This document shows positions 21,066-28,903 of a stretch of 46,776 nt of DNA, in pieces. A program made the position numbers and the translations under genes. Position 1 is the first letter of the stretch. Every line of letters starts with the position of its first letter. The stretch is from CAZSNT01 sp964607765 (lineage in GTDB: Bacteria > Verrucomicrobiota > Lentisphaeria > Oligosphaerales > JABHEG01), in NCBI GenBank assembly GCA_964607765.1, contig CAZSNT010000076.1:1-46776 (forward strand), written 5' to 3'. A model generated the notes under the pieces. It was not told where the DNA came from. It saw nothing but the letters and a program-made list of their open reading frames with translations, and searched no databases.

Positions 21066-21578
21066 ATGATGCTGTATCTGGTTAGGCACGGTGTCGCCAA
21101 GGAGTTCGGCGAAGACGGCATTCGCTCCGATGAAGAGCGTCCACTCTCCGCGTTGGGACGCCGCAAAACCGCGCAGGTAGCCCGCGGCCTGAAACAGCTC
21201 GGCGTAACGCCTCACCGCATCGTGACCAGCCCGCTCGTGCGAGCCCGGGAGACCGCTGACATCGTGGCGGGTGTCGTGGCCCCAACCGTTACCGTGGAAG
21301 AATCCGCGACGCTCGCCCCCACGGCCGCTCCCGCGGCAGCAGTCGCTTGGTTGGCCAGCCAGCAGCCAGCCACGATCATGCTGGTCGGACACCTGCCGCA
21401 CATCCCGGAGCTGGCGTCTGTGCTGCTGGCAGGCGACGCGAGCGTTGACATCCGTTTCAAGAAAGCCGCGGCGTGCTGCCTCTCTCTGATTGGCGTGACA
21501 CAGGCCAGCGCGGCCAGGCTGGAGTGGCTGCTGCAGCCCAAACAGCTCCGACTGCTGGGTAACACGTCCCGGGACTGA
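21066..21578 (+). CDS. sixA: SixA-type phosphohistidine phosphatase
   Basis: Product of 170 residues in the histidine-phosphatase superfamily. The RHG motif at the extreme N-terminus (LYLVRHG, His8), then TSPLVRARETADIV, and the second histidine motif VGHLPHIPEL are all in the SixA arrangement. SixA removes phosphate from phosphohistidine proteins. I placed the start at the ATG just before LYLVRHG; an earlier in-frame start at 20664 lies inside ppk1. It sits between the two polyphosphate kinase genes, 41 bases before ppk2. PPK1 works through a phosphohistidine, so a functional link is tempting but unproven. Confidence 0.88.
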   Translation: MMLYLVRHGVAKEFGEDGIRSDEERPLSALGRRKTAQVARGLKQLGVTPHRIVTSPLVRARETADIVAGVVAPTVTVEESATLAPTAAPAAAVAWLASQQPATIMLVGHLPHIPELASVLLAGDASVDIRFKKAAACCLSLIGVTQASAARLEWLLQPKQLRLLGNTSRD

Positions 21579-21618
21579 CGGCCACAAACGCGAACTGCGC
21601 AGAGGGAGGAAAGACCTG

Positions 21619-22515
21619 ATGGCAAAGGGAAAGAAGGCGAGCAAGAAGAGCGCAGGCAGTCCGTCGAAACAGCGGAAGGATGCGCCCAGGACAACCAGAA
21701 CAAATGCCTCCGGGAAGAAGATCCCCCTCAACAAAGAAGGGCGCCTCAAGAAGGCGTTCTACGAGGATGAGCTGGCCAGACTCCAGGTTGAGCTTGTGAA
21801 ACTGCAGGAGTGGATCAAGCACAAGGGCTTGAAAGTCGTCGCCATCTTCGAAGGTCGTGACGCTGCCGGCAAGGGCGGCGTCATCACACGGATAACCCAA
21901 CGGCTGAACCCGCGCGTCTGCCGAATCGTTGCTCTGGGAACGCCCACGGAACGTGAGAAGACACAGTGGTATTTCCAGCGCTACGTCCCGCATCTGCCTG
22001 CCGCGGGCGAGATGGTGCTGTTCGATCGCAGTTGGTACAACCGCGCCGGTGTCGAGCGCGTCATGGGGTTCTGTACCGACGAGCAGTACCAGGAGTTCCT
22101 GCGCTCCAGCCCGGAATTCGAACGCATGCTGGTGCGGTCCGGGATCCTCCTCCTCAAGTACTGGTTCTCGGTCAGCGATGACGTACAGGAAAGTCGGTTC
22201 CACGACCGAATCCTCGATCCGCGCAAGCGCTGGAAGCTCAGCCCCATGGACCTGGAGTCCCGCGCCCGGTGGGTCGAATACTCGAAGGCGAAGGACAAGA
22301 TGTTCGCCCACACGGACATCAAGCAGGCGCCGTGGTACGTGGTCAACGCGGACGAGAAACGGCGCGCCCGACTCAACTGCATCACGCACCTCCTGACCAT
22401 GATCCCGTACGAAGACCTGACCCCGGAGCCCATCGAGCTGCCGCCGCGCCAGGAGAACATAGGCTACGTACGCCCCCCCATCACAGATCAGACATTCGTG
22501 CCTGAGGTGTACTGA
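21619..22515 (+). CDS. ppk2: polyphosphate kinase 2 family protein
   Basis: Product of 298 residues. PPK2 enzymes are thymidylate-kinase-like P-loop proteins that use polyphosphate to phosphorylate nucleotides. The Walker A motif is GRDAAGKGG (from residue 79) and the lid/Walker B block is FDRSWYNRAGVERVMGF (from residue 135). The downstream KYWFSVS, DPRKRWKLSPMD and ARLNCITHLL segments match one-domain class I PPK2. Class I usually makes ATP or GTP from the diphosphates; that class call is by eye. The first 35 or so residues are very rich in Lys/Ser and probably disordered, which could bind polyphosphate. AGGGAGGA precedes the ATG. Confidence 0.93.
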   Translation: MAKGKKASKKSAGSPSKQRKDAPRTTRTNASGKKIPLNKEGRLKKAFYEDELARLQVELVKLQEWIKHKGLKVVAIFEGRDAAGKGGVITRITQRLNPRVCRIVALGTPTEREKTQWYFQRYVPHLPAAGEMVLFDRSWYNRAGVERVMGFCTDEQYQEFLRSSPEFERMLVRSGILLLKYWFSVSDDVQESRFHDRILDPRKRWKLSPMDLESRARWVEYSKAKDKMFAHTDIKQAPWYVVNADEKRRARLNCITHLLTMIPYEDLTPEPIELPPRQENIGYVRPPITDQTFVPEVY

Positions 22516-22537
22516 TCAACACAGAGGGACAGCCACT

Positions 22538-22834
22538 GTGAGCGCCAGGGGGTTCCTCATGCAGGTGGAAGTGGACTGGGTGGCACGCATCATACAGAAC
22601 GCGCGCAACCCCGTCATCACCATCAAGTCCATGGCCGCCGGCCAGCTCCGCCCGTTCCAGGCGCTCACTTTCTCGTGGAACGCTATCCGGGACAGCGACA
22701 TGGTGACGGTGGGAACCATGGCGCCTGAAGAGGCCGCCGAACTGGTCGATCTTTCCCTGAGCATCCTCGAAAAGCGCGCCGCAAGCACCGAACTGCAGAA
22801 GACGCGCTCCAAAGCGACTTTGGTCGATGGCTGA
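22538..22834 (+). CDS. short ORF resembling the end of a TIM-barrel enzyme; possible gene remnant
   Basis: Product of 98 residues from a GTG with AGAGGGA 8 bases upstream, or 91 from the ATG at 22559. It starts 22 bases after ppk2. I do not recognise a named family. The segment PVITIKSMAAGQLRPFQAL, then NAIRDSDMVTVGTMAPEEA, looks like the last two beta/alpha units of a TIM barrel ('KxMAAGR ... DxVxVGxM'). The rest of a barrel is missing: the same frame upstream within ppk2 is closed by a stop and not protein-like. It may be a decayed gene or a small stand-alone protein. Confidence 0.45.
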   Translation: MSARGFLMQVEVDWVARIIQNARNPVITIKSMAAGQLRPFQALTFSWNAIRDSDMVTVGTMAPEEAAELVDLSLSILEKRAASTELQKTRSKATLVDG

Positions 22835-22891
22835 GCCCTGCGGCTCGAACATTCTGCGACTGCCGACTCGAGTGGGTCGAATGCCCAGGCC

Positions 22892-22919
22892 CTGCAGCCC
22901 GGGCACTGCCGGGCGGCAG
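22892..22919. terminator. hairpin between convergent genes
   Basis: CTGC-A-GCCCGG pairs with CCGGGC-G-GCAG around a 6-base loop, giving a ten-pair stem with one mismatch. It lies between the ends of the short ORF and the minus-strand gene. There is no T-tract, so intrinsic termination is uncertain. Confidence 0.35.
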
Positions 22920-22956
22920 CGATGGCGAATGCTCCGTTGCCGCACCCAACGTCTAC

Positions 22957-23493
22957 CTATTTCGCCAACTCAACCACCTCAATGTCATCAACACTGATCG
23001 TGCCCTGTCCCGGCTTGAACTCCAGGCACAGTTCCAGGCTGCGCTGCCCGCCGAGGTCGGCCACAAGCCAATCCAGGTCTTGCCACTTGCCGGCTTCCTT
23101 GAGTATGACCACGCTGTAGATCGAGCCTTTCGAGTGCTTGAAGCGCAGAATCATGTTCCCCGCGGACGGCGCCGCACACACGTAGTCCGCATTCGACTTC
23201 AGACGCACGCGCACCTTCAACGCCTTCGTCTTGCGGTCCAGACGGAGTTTCTGCGAAAGAACACGGTCCCGTTTCTTGTGCACAGTCACCTGCAGAACGG
23301 CGTTCTTGGCCGGGGCATTCGGGTCCAGTGACTCCTGCGCGACCTGGACCACATCCATCCCCGGATCGGTGCGCCAGCTGTGCCGCTTCTTGTCGAACCG
23401 CCCGTTCTTCACGGCGCTTGCGGACTCCGCAGCCCAGGCACCCGCCAACCCAACCACGGCCGCGACCACGCCCAAACGCAACAACCGCATCAC
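22957..23493 (-). CDS. small secreted protein with a carbohydrate-binding-like fold
   Basis: Product of 178 residues. The N-terminus MMRLLRLGVVAAVVGLAG with AESASA is a clear signal peptide, so the protein is exported. The mature part is beta-rich: it begins VKNGRFDKKRHSW and ends GTISVDDIEVVELAK. This start and end are typical of CenC-like/galactose-binding CBM domains, where the final strand reads 'xxxDDVxL'. No catalytic motif is visible, and I cannot name a ligand. A strong AAGGAGG ribosome site lies just before the ATG, and a TTGACA hexamer lies upstream on the same strand. It is divergent from the oxidoreductase gene. Confidence 0.7.
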   Translation of the reverse strand: MMRLLRLGVVAAVVGLAGAWAAESASAVKNGRFDKKRHSWRTDPGMDVVQVAQESLDPNAPAKNAVLQVTVHKKRDRVLSQKLRLDRKTKALKVRVRLKSNADYVCAAPSAGNMILRFKHSKGSIYSVVILKEAGKWQDLDWLVADLGGQRSLELCLEFKPGQGTISVDDIEVVELAK

Positions 23494-23518
23494 ACGTCCT
23501 CCTTAATCAAGCCATCAA

Positions 23519-23547
23519 ACAATGCCGTTCCGAGCTCACACTGTCAA
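23519..23547 (-). promoter_or_regulatory. candidate promoter for the small secreted protein
   Basis: On the minus strand a perfect TTGACA (23547-23542) is followed after 17 bases by CATTGT (23524-23519), which matches only three of six -10 positions. The ribosome site and start codon follow within 30 bases. Confidence 0.35.
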
Positions 23548-23623
23548 ATACCGGCACTGTGCCGCCTTTTTCCGCTCGGGGCACGTGTCGCGGCGCTGGT
23601 TGGCTTGCTAAGTTAGTCCAGGC

Positions 23624-23638
23624 GGCCGCTCAGCGGCC
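23624..23638. repeat. 15-base palindrome in divergent promoter region
   Basis: GGCCGCT-C-AGCGGCC is a perfect inverted repeat with a single central base. It lies 45 bases before the oxidoreductase start, where it could be an operator. There is no direct evidence of function. Confidence 0.4.
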
Positions 23639-23683
23639 CTGCGAACGCAAGCCAAACGCAAACTGTCGGGAGAACCCACAAGC

Positions 23684-24721
23684 ATGGGAAACTACAGGGT
23701 CGGCATCATTGGCTGTGGGAGGATCTCGCCTTTCCACGGTGTCCCTGCCAATTCGATCGAGAACGCCGATGTCGTCGCGTGCTGCGACATCAGGGAAGAC
23801 TGCGCCAGGGAGAAGGCGGCGCTGTTCGACTGTGAGCAGATCTTCACGGACTACACCGACATGCTGGCCACAGCGGACCTCGACGTCGTGCACATCTGCC
23901 TGCCTCACTACCTGCACGCACCGGCGGCCATCGCGGCCATGACGGCCGGCTGCCACGTACTGACCGAGAAACCGATGGCCATTGCGTTGGAAGACGCCAG
24001 GAAGATGGTGGCGTGCGCGGACGCGAACAAGGTTACTCTGGGCGTCATTTTCCAGAACCGCTACAATGCGGGCTCTGTCTTGATCAAGAACGCGCTCGAC
24101 ATGGGCACGGTGGGGCAAATCCAGTCCGCCAAAGCCACACTGACCTGGTACCGACCGGACGAGTATTACACGGGCAGCGACTGGAAAGGCACATGGGAAA
24201 AGGAAGGCGGCGGCGTGATCATCGATCAGGCCATCCACACGCTGGATCTGCTCAAGTGGTTTGTGGGCGATGAGATCGATTTCGTGGACGCCCACATTGC
24301 CAACCGTGACCACGAGGTCATCGAGGTGGAGGACGTGGCTGACGGCATTATCGCGTTCAGGAACGGCGTGCTCGCCTCGTTCTGGGCAATGAACTACTAC
24401 AGCTACGACTCCAACGTCGAGATCGAGATCCACTGTGAGAACGGCGTCATCCGCATGATCTCGGAGGAGGCACGCGTGCAGCTCGACGACGGCAGGGAGT
24501 TCGTGGCGCGCCCGGACCCGAACGAGACGTTCGACTACGGCGGCGGCCCATCCTACTGGGGCGCCAGCCACGTCAAGCAGATCGACCAGTTCTACGAGGC
24601 CTTGGACGAAGGTGTCGCCCCCGAAATAGACGGCCGCGAAGCCCTGCGGACCCAAGAGATGGTCTGCGCCCTCTACGAGTCGGGGAAAACGGGCAAGCGA
24701 GTCTCGCTGAACGGACGGTGA
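23684..24721 (+). CDS. Gfo/Idh/MocA family NAD(P)-dependent oxidoreductase
   Basis: Product of 345 residues, the usual size. The N-terminal Rossmann fold opens VGIIGCGRISPFHG, and the conserved EKPMA (Glu-Lys-Pro, catalytic lysine) follows DVVHICLPHYLH. The C-terminal domain has GGGVIIDQAIHTLDLLKWFVG, in which the DxxxH pattern gives the active-site aspartate and histidine. Members oxidise or reduce sugars, inositols and related polyols; no substrate can be assigned. No signal peptide, so it is cytoplasmic. It converges on the sulfatase gene with 15 bases between stops. Gfo/Idh genes near sulfatases are common in PVC bacteria that degrade sulfated glycans, which suggests but does not prove sugar catabolism. 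Confidence 0.9.
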   Translation: MGNYRVGIIGCGRISPFHGVPANSIENADVVACCDIREDCAREKAALFDCEQIFTDYTDMLATADLDVVHICLPHYLHAPAAIAAMTAGCHVLTEKPMAIALEDARKMVACADANKVTLGVIFQNRYNAGSVLIKNALDMGTVGQIQSAKATLTWYRPDEYYTGSDWKGTWEKEGGGVIIDQAIHTLDLLKWFVGDEIDFVDAHIANRDHEVIEVEDVADGIIAFRNGVLASFWAMNYYSYDSNVEIEIHCENGVIRMISEEARVQLDDGREFVARPDPNETFDYGGGPSYWGASHVKQIDQFYEALDEGVAPEIDGREALRTQEMVCALYESGKTGKRVSLNGR

Positions 24722-24736
24722 TGCGCTGCTGCTGTG

Positions 24737-26185
24737 CTAGGGTCGGGCAGAATCGCGCCACGGCGACACGATGGGATCGGTCTGCCGGACAAGCACGCCG
24801 TCCTCAACCAGTCCACAGTCCCGCGCCTCGAGTTCGTTCACGAGATAGCCGCGCCAGCGCGTGACCTCGTCACTGTAATCCGGGTCGTCTATCAGATCGT
24901 GCATCTCATCGGGGTCTCTCTCGAGATCGAAGAACTGCTCGCACCCCGTCCTCGGGAACCAGATGTACTTGCGCTTCCCGTCCGTCACAAACTGGTTCTC
25001 CTGCATCGTGCTGTAGCAGGTACAGTGCTCGCCGTGAAGGTAGGGGCGCAAGTCAGACTCGCCGCGCATTGCGCCGAGCAAACTGATCCCGTCCACTGTT
25101 GCCGGGACATCGATGCCTGCCGCCTCGCAGACAGTGGGCATGACATCCCGCAACTCGGCCGGACACTCGCACGTGCCGCCCGCAGGCAACCCCGAGGCGC
25201 CAGGCGCCTTCACGATCAGAGGAACACGGGCCGATGCCTCGTAAGCGTAGGTCTTGCGCCACAGATTGTGGTCTCCCAGCATGTCGCCGTGGTCGGAGGT
25301 GAAGATGATCAGTGTGTCACGGTAGAGCCGTTCCGCCTTCAGGTAGGTCAGCAGGTTGCCGATCTGGTTGTCGATATGGCTCACGCTGCCGTAGTACCCC
25401 ACCCGCGCACGGCGCTCCTCCGCAACGCTGCGCTTGCCGCGCCATGCCGAGATACTGCCGCCATCCGCCGGAACGTCGTGCATGTCCGCCCAGTCGCCGA
25501 GCACAGGAGGAGGAATCGTCTCGTCCGCGTACATATCCCAGAAATGCTGGGGCGGGTCGTAGGGCGAATGCGGGCGGATGAAAGACGTTACCAGAAAGAA
25601 GGGGCGCTTCGGATCGCGACGTTTGAGGAAGTTGATTGATTCCCGGACAGTCCAGTTCGTTGGATGCAGCCACTCGGGCAAGCTGAAGGGCCGGCAGATC
25701 ATGGAGTTCCAGTCACGCAGATGCTCCCGCATGTGGACGCCCGGCGGGGCATGCTCCTCGAACCACGATTCGTAGTCGCTCGTGAAAGAACCGTTCCCGT
25801 CCGGGTGCTCGTCAAGGACCGTGTTGTGGAAGCCATTCAGTGCCCGGGCAGGCTGGAAGTGCATCTTGCCGACCAGCTGCGTGTGGTATCCCGCATCCGC
25901 CAGGACCCCCGGAATGGTGTTTGCATAGTCCGAACGCATGCCGCGCTGGCCCTGCCCCATCCCCAGAATGCCAGCATGCCAGGGCGTCTGTCCGGTCATC
26001 AGCACAGCCCGGGCCGGGATACAGGACGGACATGCCGTGTAGGCACGCGTGAAGTTCGTGCCGTCCGCGGCCAGACCGTCCAGATGCGGTGTCTGCACCA
26101 GAGGATGCCCATTGACACCGAGACAGTCAGCCCGGTGCTGATCCGTCATGATCAGGATAACATTGGGGAGTTCTCTTTCCGTCAT
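24737..26185 (-). CDS. sulfatase (type I, formylglycine-dependent), cytoplasmic
   Basis: Product of 482 residues. The type I sulfatase signature CIPAR (Cys55, to be converted to formylglycine) is followed by AVLMTGQTP. The metal-site blocks NVILIMTDQHRADCLG at the N-terminus and FTSDHGDMLGDHNLWRK further on are intact. Sulfatases hydrolyse sulfate esters of glycans or small molecules. Unusually for this group, there is no signal peptide: the catalytic core begins at residue 8. It should therefore act in the cytoplasm on imported substrate, provided the anaerobic or aerobic formylglycine-generating enzyme is present elsewhere. The 182-base upstream region contains repeats (26241-26307). Confidence 0.9.
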   Translation of the reverse strand: MTERELPNVILIMTDQHRADCLGVNGHPLVQTPHLDGLAADGTNFTRAYTACPSCIPARAVLMTGQTPWHAGILGMGQGQRGMRSDYANTIPGVLADAGYHTQLVGKMHFQPARALNGFHNTVLDEHPDGNGSFTSDYESWFEEHAPPGVHMREHLRDWNSMICRPFSLPEWLHPTNWTVRESINFLKRRDPKRPFFLVTSFIRPHSPYDPPQHFWDMYADETIPPPVLGDWADMHDVPADGGSISAWRGKRSVAEERRARVGYYGSVSHIDNQIGNLLTYLKAERLYRDTLIIFTSDHGDMLGDHNLWRKTYAYEASARVPLIVKAPGASGLPAGGTCECPAELRDVMPTVCEAAGIDVPATVDGISLLGAMRGESDLRPYLHGEHCTCYSTMQENQFVTDGKRKYIWFPRTGCEQFFDLERDPDEMHDLIDDPDYSDEVTRWRGYLVNELEARDCGLVEDGVLVRQTDPIVSPWRDSARP

Positions 26186-26240
26186 CGTGGCCTCGCTTGC
26201 TGTTCGTGTTCGGTCAATGTTATCGAAGGCAGCCTTTGGG

Positions 26241-26307
26241 GATCAGGGCGAAAGACAAAGGCGAAAGATGAGGGTTGCCCAGCCCTGATCTCTGGCCCTG
26301 ATCTCTC
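26241..26307. repeat. GATCAGGGC inverted and direct repeats
   Basis: GATCAGGGC (26241-26249) is matched by its reverse complement GCCCTGATC twice, at 26282-26290 and 26295-26303. The two right-hand copies form a direct repeat CCCTGATCTCT. The element lies between the ispE stop and the sulfatase start, both on the minus strand, and could be a terminator or an operator. Confidence 0.45.
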
Positions 26308-26355
26308 AGCTTGATCTTCCGGGGTGCCGGCAGACTTTCTGGTCCAGTGACATTG

Positions 26356-26376
26356 AGTGTTCAGTGTTCAGTGAGA
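26356..26376. repeat. tandem heptamer AGTGTTC
   Basis: Two exact AGTGTTC copies (26356-26362, 26363-26369) and a partial third (AGTGAGA) overlap the end of ispE. A close relative in the other orientation, GAACACC twice, occurs at 36730-36743 upstream of cdaA. Confidence 0.4.
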
Positions 26377-27240
26377 CAGTCCTGCCGTGCCCTCCCACGC
26401 CCAGACACACGGACCGAACTCCGCCTCAATTGCCGGCAGCAGCGAATGCTGTGCGCCGTCGCCGCGAATCCCGAAAACTGTCGGGCCACTGCCGCTGACG
26501 TGTGCGCACGCGCACCCGTTCGCGACCAGAAACTCCGCGATCATCTCCAGGACCGGGAACTTGCGCAGCAACGCGTGCTCCAGCGCGTTGTAGCACGCGC
26601 CCGCTACCTCGGTCACGTCCCCTGCCACGAGTCCGTCGAGCAGAGCATCGGACGCGGAAGCCGGCGCGGGCACATCCTGCCCGTCCCACGCGCGGTAGGC
26701 CCATGCTGCCGAGACCGGGAACCCGGGATTGACAAGTACAAGCGACAGCGAACCGGCACACGCAACAGGCTGCAGTTCCTCACCAATGCCACCGGCACGG
26801 CAGGGGCACGGATCGAGGAAAAACGGGACATCCGCACCGAGCCGACGGGCAATGGCATGCAGCTCGCGTGCCGAGAGCGGATGGTCGTGAACCTGGTTCA
26901 ACGTGCGCAGCACTGCCGCGGCATCGGAACTGCCGCCGCCGAGACCGGCCGCAACGGGGATCGACTTCGTCAGCGTCAGGGTCCAGCAAGGCCGAATCTG
27001 CGCTGCGCACGCAAACGCGTCTGCCGCCTTCCAGCACAGGTTCGATTCGTCGTCCGGGACGTCCGGATGGGCGCATGACAGCCTGATGCCGTCCCCACGG
27101 TCAAGCGCGATATCAATCCGGTCCGCCAACGACGGCAACGGCACGAACACGCTCTCAATCTCGTGATACCCGTCCGCACGCCTGCCCCGCACGTCCAGGA
27201 ACAGATTGACCTTGGCAGGACACGCAGCACACACCCTCAT
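26368..27240 (-). CDS. ispE: 4-diphosphocytidyl-2-C-methyl-D-erythritol kinase
   Basis: Product of 290 residues, normal for IspE, the GHMP kinase that phosphorylates CDP-methylerythritol in the non-mevalonate isoprenoid pathway. The N-terminal CPAKVNLFLDVRGRRADGYHEI, the ATP loop PVAAGLGGGSSDAAAVL with LGADVPFFL, and the C-terminal SGSGPTVFG are diagnostic. The ATG overlaps the stop of the upstream metallophosphoesterase gene (ATGA, 27237-27240), so translation of the two is coupled. A much longer in-frame start at 27609 is rejected because it would lie inside that gene. The protein is Cys-rich for its family, with no effect I can predict. Confidence 0.94.
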   Translation of the reverse strand: MRVCAACPAKVNLFLDVRGRRADGYHEIESVFVPLPSLADRIDIALDRGDGIRLSCAHPDVPDDESNLCWKAADAFACAAQIRPCWTLTLTKSIPVAAGLGGGSSDAAAVLRTLNQVHDHPLSARELHAIARRLGADVPFFLDPCPCRAGGIGEELQPVACAGSLSLVLVNPGFPVSAAWAYRAWDGQDVPAPASASDALLDGLVAGDVTEVAGACYNALEHALLRKFPVLEMIAEFLVANGCACAHVSGSGPTVFGIRGDGAQHSLLPAIEAEFGPCVWAWEGTAGLSH

Positions 27241-27965
27241 CGGCCCGCAGCAAGCCTGGCGGCAAGCTCCTCCGGCAATCCGGCTCTGACAATCCGCGAC
27301 TGGGCAGACTCGACGTCGTAGGGAACACGCAGTATCCGGACGGCTTGCGCCCCAACGTCGTAGATAACGCTGCATGCACGCGCGTCGCCGTCGCGTGGCT
27401 GCCCAACCGATCCCACACTGATCAGCATCCGCTGCGTGCGCGGCAGGAACATGTTGCGAAGCAGGTCGAGCTGCGGTCGCTGGCCAGGCTGATGCGACAC
27501 GTAGATCGGAACGTGTGTGTGACCGTTGAAACTGATGCGACAGCTCTGGAAAAGGAAACTCTGAACTGCTGCGGTCTCGTTGATTACGTAGGGATACTCC
27601 GGCCACCACACGTGAGAGGAATGCACCACTTCAATACCCTCAAAATGGACGATCCGCGGCAGGTCCAGCAACCACACCAGGTACTCGTCAGCCAATACAT
27701 CCTGATTCCACCGGATGACTTCCTTCGCGTGCGGCTGAATGTGCCAATCCGCCCCGACCTGAGTGGTGTAGTCGTCGTGGTTCCCCTTCGCACAGGGGAT
27801 CTCGAGCTCACGGATAATGTCGATACACTCCCGTGGACAGGCCCCGTACCCAACAACGTCCCCGGTGCACAGCACTTGGTCGACGCCGGCCTTCTCCAAG
27901 GCCTCGAGTACGGACAGCAACGCATCAACGTTCCCGTGCACATCCCCGATGATACCGACTTTCAT
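27237..27965 (-). CDS. metallophosphoesterase, paralogue of the 1546-2358 gene
   Basis: Product of 242 residues with the full calcineurin-like metal set: IIGDVHGN, GDVVGYGACP, GNHDDY, VHSSHVW and NGHTHVPIY. It shares length, motif spacing and the C-terminal SVGQPRDGD-ARACSVIYD block with the protein encoded at 1546-2358, so the two are paralogues. It lacks that protein's Pro/Ala-rich insert. It is probably a cytoplasmic phosphodiesterase; the substrate is unknown. The 4-base overlap with ispE places it in the same transcript. It is divergent from nadD. Confidence 0.87.
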   Translation of the reverse strand: MKVGIIGDVHGNVDALLSVLEALEKAGVDQVLCTGDVVGYGACPRECIDIIRELEIPCAKGNHDDYTTQVGADWHIQPHAKEVIRWNQDVLADEYLVWLLDLPRIVHFEGIEVVHSSHVWWPEYPYVINETAAVQSFLFQSCRISFNGHTHVPIYVSHQPGQRPQLDLLRNMFLPRTQRMLISVGSVGQPRDGDARACSVIYDVGAQAVRILRVPYDVESAQSRIVRAGLPEELAARLAAGR

Positions 27966-28237
27966 GCCCTGACCGCCTGCCTCGTAGATGGATCGCGCCG
28001 CGCCAGACGCCTGACGTCACATTAGCATCGAAACATAACCAGCGGATACCGGAACGGCAACACAGATCTGGGCTGCCTGCGATTCGACCGCTGACGCCGC
28101 GCTTGTTGGCCGGAGTGGCCCTATAGTACTGTTGTTCCTTCTACACAACGTACAAAAGAGGCCCCAACCGGGTCTGAGTGAGAACCAACGTGATAGACTC
28201 CGACGCGCACACGCAACAACAGAAGCCGCCGCCACCT

Positions 28238-28903
28238 ATGCCCGAACGCCCCGAACGTCCGCGCATGGCAGTGTTCGGGGGGTCGTTCGACCCCGTTCAC
28301 AATGGGCACTTGTTCCTGGCCGGCGAAGTAGTCCGGAACGGCCTCGCCAACGAGGTGCTGTTCATTCCGGCGCGGCGCCCTCCGCACAAAGACGTGCGCC
28401 TGCTTGCCGCGCCGCAGCATCGGCTCGAAATGCTGCGCGGCGCCTTGGCACCGTTCCCGCAGTTTGCCGTCTCAGACATCGAAATCGAGCGTGAAGAAGG
28501 CTTCTCTTACACGTTCGACACGCTCAATACACTGCGCCCCCTCTTCCCCGAACACCAGCTCTACTTCCTCATGGGGATGGACAGCCTTGTCGACCTCCAT
28601 CTGTGGTACCGTGCCACGGAGCTGGTGCAACGGTTCGATTTCCTCATCTATCCACGGCCAGGCGTCAAGCCTCCCACATTCGCCGTGCTGTCCGGCAAGT
28701 TCGGCCAACGCAATGCCCGCAAGTTGCTCGACGCCGTGGCAGACCTGCCGTTGATCCCGGTGGAAGCAACCCGGATCCGGGCAAGCGTGGCAACGGGACA
28801 AAGCAATGCCGGCCGACTGCCGGAAAGTGTGTGGGAGTACATCCGGGCCGAAGGGCTCTACAGCGACAGCGTGGCCGACAGCGCAATACTGAAGGAGTAC
28901 TGA
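28238..28903 (+). CDS. nadD: nicotinate-nucleotide adenylyltransferase
   Basis: Product of 221 residues. NadD joins ATP and nicotinate mononucleotide to make the NAD precursor deamido-NAD. The nucleotidyltransferase opening MAVFGGSFDPVHNGHLF has the HxGH site (His21-His24), RRPPHKD follows, and the C-terminal EATRIRASVATGQ is the ISxTxxR-like motif. Start choice is uncertain: GTG 28178, ATG 28238 and ATG 28265 are all in frame. I chose 28238; the shortest gives the most typical N-terminus. The TGA overlaps the rsfS ATG by one base (TGATG), and an AAGGAG for rsfS lies in its last codons. A nadD-rsfS pair is common in bacteria. Confidence 0.92.
   Translation: MPERPERPRMAVFGGSFDPVHNGHLFLAGEVVRNGLANEVLFIPARRPPHKDVRLLAAPQHRLEMLRGALAPFPQFAVSDIEIEREEGFSYTFDTLNTLRPLFPEHQLYFLMGMDSLVDLHLWYRATELVQRFDFLIYPRPGVKPPTFAVLSGKFGQRNARKLLDAVADLPLIPVEATRIRASVATGQSNAGRLPESVWEYIRAEGLYSDSVADSAILKEY

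Noticed and set aside
28103..28127. TTGTTG ... TATAGT as a nadD promoter
   Set aside because: Spacing is only 13 bases, outside the normal range, though the TATAGT may still be a -10 box.
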